Shown: one piece after another, positions 13,327-20,166 of the stretch | How positions within the stretch are numbered: the first letter of the stretch is position 1 | How the letters are laid out: every line of letters starts with the position of its first letter | Virus record (IMG/VR): IMGVR_UViG_3300025168_000903 | Location: 1-20,166 of that record | Length of the DNA: 20,166 bases | Strand: one strand, 5' to 3' | DNA from: a virus | The notes under the pieces: model-generated | What the model saw: the letters and a program-made list of their open reading frames with translations, nothing else | The model's database searches: none | Told to the model about the DNA's origin: nothing | Translations under genes and position numbers: made by a program

Positions 13327-14415
13327 ATGGGCGGTATATTTAGTAGTCCTCCTCCAGCTGTTGTTCAACTACCTCAACAGTCTCAATCCAGTGGCAGCGG
13401 AGAGGTTAAGCCATACGCTCCGGTAGAGCCTTTTATTGAAACATTGTTGCCAAGGATTGAAGAACAGTTTACAGCTGATCCTGTATTGTTTCAACAGTCT
13501 TTGGTTCCCCAGGACACTGCTGAAACTTTAGCAGCTAGGCAGGGCTTTGCCAATCTTGGTCAGACGGCAGCAGGTTTTGCTCCAGATTTTCAACAGTTGT
13601 ATCAAGCTGATTTAGCCAGAGGATTGGCAGACCCTAGTCAAGACTCTTTGTTCTTGGCTGAAACAGGTACTATTGCAGACCAAGCCCGTAGGTTGACAGA
13701 GCGTGATAAGCTTCTTGCCCAGACGCAAGCCATACAAGCGGGACAGTTTGGTATGGGCAGTACGGCCTTGGAAGAGCTACAGCAGAACCAAGCAAGAAAC
13801 AGAGAAGAAACTGTGCAACAACAATTGGCAGCGTCACTTGGTCGAGCAGAGAATAGACGCATAGGTGCTGCTGATAGAGCGCCGGGGTTTGCCCAGCAGC
13901 AACTACAGGCACAACTGGCACAACCATCGTTGCAGGAAGCTTTGGGTAGAGACCTAGAAAGCAGAGATGCTGCAAGATTGGCAGACCAAGCTAGGCTAAC
14001 GCAACAGCCACAAGAAGCACAGAGAGAACAGATGATCAACCTGACTAACCTTTTAGGTGGATTGGCTGGTCTAGGTACTTCAACAACCTTCCAAAACCAA
14101 AGCTCTGGGTTTACCTCGCAAGGGTTTGCAGGTGGGCCAAGTCCGTTCTCGCAGATTGCAAGCGCAGGAGCAGCAGTGGCTCCGTTCTTTGCTGGCTCAG
14201 ATATCAGGCTTAAAACTAACATTAAACAAGTTGGTAAACTTGACAATGGCATTAAGCTCTACACTTGGAAGTGGACAGACGAGGCTAAGAAGATTGTCAA
14301 CAACCAACCTGAGTATGGTGTCATTGCAGACGAAGTACAGCACATTATACCAGAGGCTGTCATCAGGGGCAGTGATGGCTACTTGAGAGTCAACTATGCT
14401 GCGATTGGAGCTTAG
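13327..14415 (+). CDS. Q/A-rich virion protein with C-terminal S74 auto-processing chaperone domain (362 aa)
   Basis: GAGGT at 13316-13320 supports the start. Residues 1-30 are Pro/Ser/Gln-rich (MGGIFSSPPPAVVQLPQQ). Residues ~35-250 are helical and very rich in Gln, Ala, Arg and Glu (RLTERDKLLAQTQAIQAGQF, LEELQQNQARNREETVQQQL), like tail-tip or ejection proteins. Residues 291-362 match the intramolecular chaperone domain of peptidase family S74: SDIRLKTNIKQVG, IKLYTWKWT, GVIADEVQHIIPEAV, YLRVNY. In this family the domain trimerises the preceding chain and is cut off before the Ser of SDxR, here Ser291. Such domains normally cap fibres and spikes, so the chain before Ser291 may form a trimeric tail fibre or tip. 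A position just before putative ejection proteins leaves its exact place in the virion open. Confidence 0.8.
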   Translation: MGGIFSSPPPAVVQLPQQSQSSGSGEVKPYAPVEPFIETLLPRIEEQFTADPVLFQQSLVPQDTAETLAARQGFANLGQTAAGFAPDFQQLYQADLARGLADPSQDSLFLAETGTIADQARRLTERDKLLAQTQAIQAGQFGMGSTALEELQQNQARNREETVQQQLAASLGRAENRRIGAADRAPGFAQQQLQAQLAQPSLQEALGRDLESRDAARLADQARLTQQPQEAQREQMINLTNLLGGLAGLGTSTTFQNQSSGFTSQGFAGGPSPFSQIASAGAAVAPFFAGSDIRLKTNIKQVGKLDNGIKLYTWKWTDEAKKIVNNQPEYGVIADEVQHIIPEAVIRGSDGYLRVNYAAIGA

Positions 14416-14417
14416 AC

Positions 14418-14939
14418 ATGGGTAGTATAAGTGGCGGTACGGGTACAGGTTTTGATCCCACTGATATGACAACATCTGATATGGTGCTAAGTGGTGATTT
14501 CGATGACATGGAAGATGTCAATGCTATTCTGGAAATGAACAGAGAAGCAGCAGAGCGTGACAGAAATCTGGACATTAAAGGCATTGATGTTTTAGAAGAA
14601 GATGACGATCTCCTCGACATCAGTAACCCTACCCGTGACGGTGCTACACCTTTAGAGTCAAACTTTTCAGATTGGTTAAACAATAATAAAGACAAGCTAA
14701 AAGATTTACCAGGTGGTCAAGGTTCTGGGCCTAAACCATTGGGAAGCAGCGGAAGTTTAAAGCTTGCTGACGATGGTTTAGTAGGTGCCAAAGGTTTTAG
14801 TGAAGAAAAAAACCCATATGCAGCCCCTAAGTACTACACTCCTCAAGGATCAGTAGAGTTCCAAAAGATGGTGTCTGGATTGTTGAGTAACGTATTTGGA
14901 TCAAGTATACGCAAACCCTCAATACGGTCTTTGATTTAG
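14418..14939 (+). CDS. Acidic Gly/Asp-rich putative internal virion protein (173 aa)
   Basis: The start has TTGGAG at 14405-14410 and lies two bases after the preceding stop. The first 80 residues are strongly acidic and flexible (SGGTGTGFDPTDMTTSDMV, GDFDDMEDVNAILEMNREAA, GIDVLEEDDDLLDISN). The middle is Gly/Pro/Lys-rich, and the C-terminal ~45 residues contain NPYAAPKYYTPQGSVEFQK and MVSGLLSNVFGSSIRKP, an amphipathic helix ending in a basic patch. No family is recognised. Its place as the first of three genes between the S74 protein and the muramidase suggests a small ejected internal protein, in the way T7 has three (gp14, gp15, gp16). This analogy is positional only. Confidence 0.6.
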   Translation: MGSISGGTGTGFDPTDMTTSDMVLSGDFDDMEDVNAILEMNREAAERDRNLDIKGIDVLEEDDDLLDISNPTRDGATPLESNFSDWLNNNKDKLKDLPGGQGSGPKPLGSSGSLKLADDGLVGAKGFSEEKNPYAAPKYYTPQGSVEFQKMVSGLLSNVFGSSIRKPSIRSLI

Positions 14940-14945
14940 GAGATA

Positions 14946-16367
14946 ATGATGGCTGAAAAAAATAGTGTTTGGAAGCAATGGGGAGATAATTTGGGAGACG
15001 CTGGTGAAGAAATTCTTGGAATTTTGAACATGCTGCGTAATAAGAATATTATCCCAGAATCAACAAATGTAAAAACTCCTACTACAAACTTAGAATTAGT
15101 AGACCAACTTAGAAAACCCCGAGGTCTTAATCAAGGGTTGCCGCCACAACTGATCCGTGATCCTATTACTGGTCAGGTGCGGCGACCAGGCACTGACAAA
15201 CTTAAGCAAGGTTTGCTTGGTCCAGAAGGAGTACTTAGAGAAACATTGGATCAAGGTGCGAAAAAGCTAGGAGGACAGCCTTTTACCCAAGAACAAATAG
15301 CTTTAGGAAGGGCTAGGGTTGGAGATAATGTCGGTATGGGAGAATTTGCTAACGCAAGTGGACCGATGCCGTTTCCCTTGGGGTATGATGAGGTAAATGT
15401 TAACACTCTCCCAGCGCCGCAAGGCCCACCCGCATCTGGTGCAGGGTCTGCATTATTTCCGTTTACTCAACCAGGTATAGAACCGGATGAGTTATTAGAC
15501 AACCTTGCTATAGCACAGATGGACAAGCCTACTGGTGATGTGGCAACAGACATTAAAAATAAACTTGTTACTGATACGGCAAAAGCTTACACATTTGGTG
15601 CGAAGACAGCACAGTCCCAAAAACAAGAAGGCTTAATTAACGAAGCATCTGATATGATATCAGGACTGCTAGGCAATGTTGATTTCAAAGGGTTGTTTAG
15701 GGTCTTAGCACGGCCAGAGTTTACCGCACCAATGGGACCAGGGCAAACACCCGTGACCAATTTTATCAATGCTGCCGCTGCTGACCGTACAGCGCAAGCC
15801 ACCAGCGCCGCCGCACAACAGGCAGCTGGACTAGAAGGATTCAAAGCTGAGACAGGCCGACTAAAGGCACTAATGCCTGATCCTTCTAAGATGCCTAAGC
15901 TTACTGGTGAAGTTAGTAAGCTATATGATCAGCTGTCGTCTTCTAGCCGTATAGGAGAAGTAGGATCAAAAATTAAATCAATGCTAAATGACAGCGCGTT
16001 TATAACAGGCGGTGCTGGTACAGCTGCACAAGGACTAAGAGGATTAGCTTCTGTTTTTGGAGTCAACCTTGGTTCTTTTAAAGCAGATCAAGTAGAAGCT
16101 AAAATAGCTCTTTTAAAATCAGAAATATTAAAATCTAAAGTATTTGGCAGGGAAGCCAACAAACAAGAATTAACAATGATTTTAGATAAAATGTTAGCTA
16201 ATCCGTCTCTTCTTACAAGTCCTAATCAAATATTAGACACAGTAGACGACATGATGAGAAGGGCCGAATCAACAAGGTACAATGCGGCAGGTAAGCTGAA
16301 GTATTTTGGATATCGAATTGAAGGTTTTGAAAAGCCAGCAGCACCGGCATTTACCAGAAATAATTAA
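14946..16367 (+). CDS. Putative internal virion (ejection) protein, mid-size (473 aa)
   Basis: Two adjacent ATGs (14946 and 14949) follow AGGAG at 14938-14942. The second has the better spacing (six bases), giving 472 residues starting MAEKNSVWKQWGDNLGDAGE. Residues 40-200 are Pro/Gly/Gln-rich and probably extended (LRKPRGLNQGLPPQLIRDP, PLGYDEVNVNTLPAPQGPP). After that the chain is helical and Ala-rich (FINAAAADRTAQATSAAAQQ at ~270; EAKIALLKSEILKSKVFGRE; QELTMILDKMLANPSLL). There are no Cys and no membrane spans. Long helical proteins without enzymatic motifs, encoded between tail genes and a lysozyme, are usually head-core proteins ejected into the host. I do not recognise a named family. 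Confidence 0.62.
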   Translation: MMAEKNSVWKQWGDNLGDAGEEILGILNMLRNKNIIPESTNVKTPTTNLELVDQLRKPRGLNQGLPPQLIRDPITGQVRRPGTDKLKQGLLGPEGVLRETLDQGAKKLGGQPFTQEQIALGRARVGDNVGMGEFANASGPMPFPLGYDEVNVNTLPAPQGPPASGAGSALFPFTQPGIEPDELLDNLAIAQMDKPTGDVATDIKNKLVTDTAKAYTFGAKTAQSQKQEGLINEASDMISGLLGNVDFKGLFRVLARPEFTAPMGPGQTPVTNFINAAAADRTAQATSAAAQQAAGLEGFKAETGRLKALMPDPSKMPKLTGEVSKLYDQLSSSSRIGEVGSKIKSMLNDSAFITGGAGTAAQGLRGLASVFGVNLGSFKADQVEAKIALLKSEILKSKVFGREANKQELTMILDKMLANPSLLTSPNQILDTVDDMMRRAESTRYNAAGKLKYFGYRIEGFEKPAAPAFTRNN

Positions 16368-16381
16368 AGGACAGATTAATA

Positions 16382-19363
16382 ATGTCTGAAATGCAAGATA
16401 CAGTTACTCTTACCGATGGCTCTATTGTTAAAGTTCCCGGTATGAATAATATGTCCGATGGTGAAATTACAAACGCCTTAATAAAAGCCTTGCCAGAAAA
16501 AATGGGCAACCTTGGGTTTTTGCCAGACATTGAGCGCGAATACAACATCAGAGACGGTGTGCCTGATCTTAACCTAAGATTTCAAGAGGCGCTTACTGCT
16601 GGAAATCCTAAAGAAATAAAAGCTGTATTTGATGACCAAGTAGGTCCAGGTAATTGGGGCATTGACCCCACAACTAGGAAACCATTTGTTACTCCCCAAG
16701 GCCTCAGAAACCTAGGAATTGAACCTAAAGATGACCGCAAGGTATTTTTAGACGGTACAAGCACAGACATATATGATCTCACCGCTGATGCCACTAGAGA
16801 GATAGCCATAGGTGCCGCAGCAGTGGCAGCTGAGTTGGCTATACCTGTACCCGGTAGTTTTTTACTAGGCCTGGGAGCTAGGTCTGCTGCTGCTGGCGCT
16901 GGTGGCACTATTGCCTCCCTAGGCCTTGAAGGACTACAAGAGCTACAGGGTTACAATAAAGAATCGGCAGTTGAGGTTTTAAAAAGCGCTGGCACAGAAG
17001 GTGCCTTTATAGGTGCCGCTACGTTTGTCCTAGGCGCTCCTTTTGGCGCATATGGTTCTATTGCCAACAGGGTAAAGGCAGCTGCTAAAGAAGTTGATCC
17101 AAATGCACCGCCAGTCACTAACACAACTGTAACTAAAATGGTAGAGGCACAACAAAAAGTTGAAGGAAGAGTTGGCAAAGAAGATGCCATGTTGTTGAGT
17201 ATCCGTACTGTAATCGGTGAAGATGGCGCTATCATAGGAAACTTATTGAGCAAGCTAGAAGGCATTGGGGCTAAACAAGCGGGAGACGAGTTTGCTGGCC
17301 GTGCTGGCAATATAGTAAACAAATACAAAAACACCTACCTAGCATCTATCAGAGCAGGTGATGATGAAATTGTTACATTAGGGAAATTAAAAACTGTTCT
17401 TAGCAAAGACGAACGGGACATGCTTGTAAAAACTGTCGAAAGTATTAAAAACTTTGACAAGACAACTTTTGGCAAAATTGGTAAAGCAGGAGCAACAGTG
17501 TTAGGTGTTAAAGAGTTTGCTCGAAAAAAACTTACACAACAATACAAAGCTGGTCAGAAAGCGTTTGACGGTGATGAGTACTATGGTCAGTTTGCTTCTA
17601 TGGGTGGTAGGGATATTACTAACAAAGAACTATCTATTTTGTTAAACCGTATATCAGACGATACAGGAATACTAATAGACGATGTTGTAAATGCTTTTGG
17701 TCCTGGAAATCCTTTACATTCTCGTATTATTTCTCGCGTTAAGATTGACAAAAAAACAGGCCGTCTTAAACCAGTAAAGGGAAAGAAGGACAAAAAGACT
17801 GGTGATCGTCCTGACAAGGGACGAGGTACTACAATTACCGCTGGAGATTTGCTAGAGGCAGATCAAAGGTTACGCCAAAAGTCTTATAAAACGTCTTCTG
17901 CTAATGAAGCTAGAATAAATTTAGAAATGTCTAAAGCGTTACAAGATTTAATGGATAAATCAACTTTTGTCCCTGCTGGCTTTAAAGACAACCTTAAAAA
18001 AGTAAATCAAAAATATTCCGAATTTGTTAATGTGTATCGTGGTAAAGACGGATTGTTTGCTCAAATTGCTCAAAGAAAAACAGACAATGCTCAAGAATAT
18101 ATTAAAGGTTTTGTTAAAGGCGGGGATAGTCGAGAGTTTGAAACATTGATGAGCAAACTTGACAAAGCTTTTGGTTCTAAAGCTGTAGGCGGCAAACTTG
18201 GGTTAGAAACTAAGGAAGAAATTCTTTCGTCTATTGGTATGAATTTTATCCAGCAAAACAAAATTCTTTTCAGCGGACCTAGAAATCCTAAAAAAATTGC
18301 TGCTGAGGCTCTTGAAACAATTGGCGAAATAGAGACTACTATACTTACAAAAATGGGCGGCGGGAAAAAGTCTAAGAAAACTCTTAATCAAATTTTTAAA
18401 GGCAATGTTCTTACAGAATACAAAAAGCTACTGAAGGATGTTGTTAATGGTCGTCCTGCACAGGTTGATAAAGCCCTTGCTGAACTTGGTATGACCATGA
18501 GCTTTAAGGAAGCTGGTCAATTTGTCAAATCTGTAAACAGTGTTGCTATGAATTTGTCTAAAGCTGACCTAGACTCATTTGCTACACAATTGAGAGCATT
18601 GGAAGAGGTGTCTCCCGACAGTGCCAAGTTTGTCAGGGACATGCTTTTTACAGATAACTATAGCAGGTTGTTTAAGGCTGTCGAAGCTCAAGACCCCAAG
18701 GCCAGACTGCTAGGTATTAAACAATGGGCAGACGATTGGTCAGCAGCTACGTTGAACAATGCTGAAAACATGCGTTACATATTTGGAAAAGAATTGTTTG
18801 AAGGCGTGGATGACTTTGCCCTAAATATGAAAGGCGCTTTGAACATAGACCCCGTTGCTGGAGCGTTGTCTGTAGCTGAAGACACCGTGGGTCTTTTCAG
18901 AAAAACTATATCTTTAAGCATAGGGGCTTTACAAAAACCGCTTGCCTTTATATACTTTACTCGTCGGTTTGCTCCCGGAACAGCGGTGCATACAAAAGTA
19001 GTACAGGGTTTACAATCTGGTAAAACAGCGGCTGAGATTACCAAAGAACAATCAGGCGCTGCTTTGAAAATGATGGACAAAGCGCAAGATTATGCTAAGG
19101 GAGTTATGAACGCCAGGGATGGTCTAGTTGCTGCCTCTATAGCCAACTACCTAGGCGAAGTAAACCAAGCGTCTCCTACAGAGGACGAGGTGCCAACTGT
19201 CAGGCCTCAGAAGATACAGGTACAACAGGAAGCACCACAGCCAACTACGCAGGGTCTACCGCAAGACGTAGGCATAGCTGCGATACAACAGATAGCACAG
19301 ATGCTGGGCGGCACAGGTGAAGCCGCATTGGCCCAAGGTGCAGCAATGGCAAAGGGACGCTAG
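16382..19363 (+). CDS. Large putative internal virion/ejection protein (993 aa)
   Basis: AAAGGA at 16366-16371 precedes the ATG. It is the largest gene after the adhesin. Residues 1-130 form an N-terminal region with NPKEIKAVFDDQVGPGNWGI. Residues ~140-230 are two Gly/Ala-rich hydrophobic stretches (IAIGAAAVAAELAIPVPGSF, LLGLGARSAAAGAGGTIASL and EGAFIGAATFVLGAPFGAYG), which could insert in or span a membrane. Residues ~452-482 are very basic (KKTGRLKPVKGKKDKKTG). The remainder is long alpha-helical sequence, ending in a Gln/Pro-rich stretch (QKIQVQQEAPQPTTQGLPQD) and a Gly/Ala tail. This suits a large ejected protein forming the trans-envelope DNA channel, comparable in role to T7 gp16 or the biggest pelagiphage internal proteins. 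No lysozyme motif is seen within it; a separate muramidase follows. Confidence 0.7.
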   Translation: MSEMQDTVTLTDGSIVKVPGMNNMSDGEITNALIKALPEKMGNLGFLPDIEREYNIRDGVPDLNLRFQEALTAGNPKEIKAVFDDQVGPGNWGIDPTTRKPFVTPQGLRNLGIEPKDDRKVFLDGTSTDIYDLTADATREIAIGAAAVAAELAIPVPGSFLLGLGARSAAAGAGGTIASLGLEGLQELQGYNKESAVEVLKSAGTEGAFIGAATFVLGAPFGAYGSIANRVKAAAKEVDPNAPPVTNTTVTKMVEAQQKVEGRVGKEDAMLLSIRTVIGEDGAIIGNLLSKLEGIGAKQAGDEFAGRAGNIVNKYKNTYLASIRAGDDEIVTLGKLKTVLSKDERDMLVKTVESIKNFDKTTFGKIGKAGATVLGVKEFARKKLTQQYKAGQKAFDGDEYYGQFASMGGRDITNKELSILLNRISDDTGILIDDVVNAFGPGNPLHSRIISRVKIDKKTGRLKPVKGKKDKKTGDRPDKGRGTTITAGDLLEADQRLRQKSYKTSSANEARINLEMSKALQDLMDKSTFVPAGFKDNLKKVNQKYSEFVNVYRGKDGLFAQIAQRKTDNAQEYIKGFVKGGDSREFETLMSKLDKAFGSKAVGGKLGLETKEEILSSIGMNFIQQNKILFSGPRNPKKIAAEALETIGEIETTILTKMGGGKKSKKTLNQIFKGNVLTEYKKLLKDVVNGRPAQVDKALAELGMTMSFKEAGQFVKSVNSVAMNLSKADLDSFATQLRALEEVSPDSAKFVRDMLFTDNYSRLFKAVEAQDPKARLLGIKQWADDWSAATLNNAENMRYIFGKELFEGVDDFALNMKGALNIDPVAGALSVAEDTVGLFRKTISLSIGALQKPLAFIYFTRRFAPGTAVHTKVVQGLQSGKTAAEITKEQSGAALKMMDKAQDYAKGVMNARDGLVAASIANYLGEVNQASPTEDEVPTVRPQKIQVQQEAPQPTTQGLPQDVGIAAIQQIAQMLGGTGEAALAQGAAMAKGR

Positions 19364-19364
19364 T

Positions 19365-20042
19365 ATGCTTTTAGCAGATATGATTGGTAGTCTTTTAGGA
19401 AACCCAGTTGAAAGACCCAAGTACGAAAGCCTTTTGGCTGATGATATGCTTGCCCCAAGGCCTAAAGAAAAGCCTTCCGAGTCTGTCCCTCAATATATTA
19501 CAAAAACTTTAAAAAAAGAAGGCGGGTATCAGTCAAACCGGGAAGATAAGGGAAACTGGACAGGGGGTAAAGTAAACGTAGGAAGAAACTTAGGCACAAA
19601 CTTTGGAATAACTCCCGTATCGTGGGCAGAGTTTCTTATTGGGGATGGAAAAGGTGTTAATCCAGAAAGTAAAGAATTTAAAGATACGTTAGCAAATCTA
19701 AAAATTGCAGACATACAAAATATAACAAAAGATCAAGCAATTGATTTTTACAAAAAAAGAGCGGATAAGCAATTTAAACTAACCCGATACCCACCGCATT
19801 TAAAAAATCAAATATTTGACATAATGACTCATAGCGGTTACAAGGGGGGGATGCGGTTAATTCAAAAAGCCGCAGGGACCACACCAGACGGATTGTTCGG
19901 GACTAAAACCCTAAACGCGATACAAAATTTATCAAACAATCAACTAGCAAAAACTAGAGAAGAGTCTTTTTCTCCATCTTTTAAAGACGATAATCCGGGT
20001 GTAATTGCTAGATCGCGTTCTTTTGCAAAAAGCAAACCCTAA
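19365..20042 (+). CDS. GH108-type N-acetylmuramidase with peptidoglycan-binding C-terminus (225 aa)
   Basis: I chose the ATG at 19365, seven bases after AAGGGA at 19352-19357 and one base after the preceding stop; an in-frame ATG at 19317 lies inside the previous gene. Residues 50-90 carry the GH108 signature: KKEGGYQSNREDKGNWTGGK then VGRNLGTNFGITPVSWAEFL, with Glu52 the expected catalytic acid. Residues ~142-215 fit the partner peptidoglycan-binding domain: PPHLKNQIFDIMTHSGYKGG, LIQKAAGTTPDGLFGTKTLN. The enzyme would cut the MurNAc-GlcNAc bond. An unusual ~45-residue N-terminal extension (MLLADMIGSLLGNPVERPKY...) has no clear signal peptide. It may serve as endolysin, beside a membrane-protein gene, or be a virion-borne lysin following the ejection protein. 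Confidence 0.82.
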   Translation: MLLADMIGSLLGNPVERPKYESLLADDMLAPRPKEKPSESVPQYITKTLKKEGGYQSNREDKGNWTGGKVNVGRNLGTNFGITPVSWAEFLIGDGKGVNPESKEFKDTLANLKIADIQNITKDQAIDFYKKRADKQFKLTRYPPHLKNQIFDIMTHSGYKGGMRLIQKAAGTTPDGLFGTKTLNAIQNLSNNQLAKTREESFSPSFKDDNPGVIARSRSFAKSKP

Positions 20043-20166
20043 TGGAAAGCTCAATTGATCTTAGGCTGGTACTAACACTGGCAGGTATGCTAGTGTCTGT
20101 AGTAGCGGCCAGTGCGGTAGCCAAGATGCAAATCAAGGTTATCCTGGAAAGGCTAGATGATATGGA
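20042..20166 (+). CDS. Small membrane protein, holin- or spanin-like (3' end outside window)
   Basis: The ATG overlaps the muramidase stop (TAATG), and no Shine-Dalgarno is visible, so it is probably coupled. The 41 residues seen are MESSIDLRLVLTLAGMLVSV, then VAASAVAKMQIKVILERLDD and M. A single membrane span at ~8-28 is followed by a charged helix that continues past the window edge. A short N-terminal anchor followed by a likely coiled coil behind a lysin suits an inner-membrane spanin, a holin-like or a lysis-timing protein. Similar small proteins are common beside phage structural and lysis genes. Which of these it is cannot be told from the fragment. Confidence 0.65.
   Translation, partial: MESSIDLRLVLTLAGMLVSVVAASAVAKMQIKVILERLDDM

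Noticed and set aside
14238-14243. TTGACA hexamer within the S74 gene as a promoter
   Set aside because: There is no acceptable -10 at 16-18 bases; it lies in conserved coding sequence and looks like a chance match.
13638-14252. 204-codon minus-strand frame opposite the S74 protein
   Set aside because: It is Cys- and Ser-rich, mirroring Gln/Ala-rich codons on the + strand, with no start signal and no recognisable domain.
1-20166. tRNA genes, CRISPR arrays, insertion sequences, integrase or restriction/defence genes
   Set aside because: Coding is almost continuous with gaps under 50 bases, and no such elements or protein signatures were seen.

Overview
The window reads as the virion-structure and lysis segment of a tailed, short-tailed (podovirus-type) bacteriophage, most like uncultured marine podoviruses with a SU10/DUF5309-type capsid and related to the broad HMO-2011/pelagiphage-like assemblage. 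That placement rests on recognisable protein families and gene order, not on any search. All genes lie on the + strand. They are tightly packed, with many stop/start overlaps of the TAATG or ATGA type. No intergenic gap reaches 50 bases, and there is no tRNA, CRISPR array, integrase, insertion sequence or host housekeeping gene. The host cannot be named from this sequence.

Layout. (1) 1-5482: host-recognition genes, comprising the C-terminal end of a tail fibre and a 1697-residue multi-lectin fibre/adhesin (LamG-like, SPRY-like and DUF7483-like parts plus five ~180-residue carbohydrate-binding-like repeats). (2) 5494-7158: a DUF4376-type fibre-associated protein, a 42-residue ORF, a signal-peptide protein of unknown role, a good sigma70-type promoter, and a tail-collar fibre protein. 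(3) 7160-7933: four small proteins, one carrying a CxCxxCxC tail. (4) 7933-9893: scaffold and major capsid protein, followed by a GC-rich hairpin. (5) 9940-12919: neck and tail-tube genes (conserved small protein, SU10-type adaptor, small protein, nozzle-like protein, small tail protein). (6) 12837-14415: a GNAT-like protein and a protein ending in an S74 auto-processing chaperone domain. (7) 14418-19363: three putative ejected internal virion proteins (173, 473 and 993 residues). (8) 19365-20166: a GH108-type muramidase with a peptidoglycan-binding tail, and the beginning of a membrane protein that is cut by the window edge. Portal and terminase are not in the window; they are expected outside it.

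How the genes work together: scaffold and capsid protein build the procapsid; adaptor and nozzle close the neck and form the short tail; the fibre genes provide receptor binding; the three internal proteins are probably ejected to form the DNA-delivery channel; the muramidase and membrane protein breach the cell wall at entry or at lysis.

Composition is uneven. By hand count, 4921-5160 in the big fibre gene is about 52% GC while 5761-6000 just beyond it is about 37%, and within the fibre gene repeat 2 falls to about 37% beside repeat 1 at about 51%. This suggests a mosaic, exchanged adhesin cassette. I did not find a convincing new defence or regulatory system; the most unusual items are the adhesin architecture, the exported small protein beside a near-consensus promoter, the Lys/Cys miniprotein with a slippery A-run, and the S74 domain on a protein placed among ejection genes.
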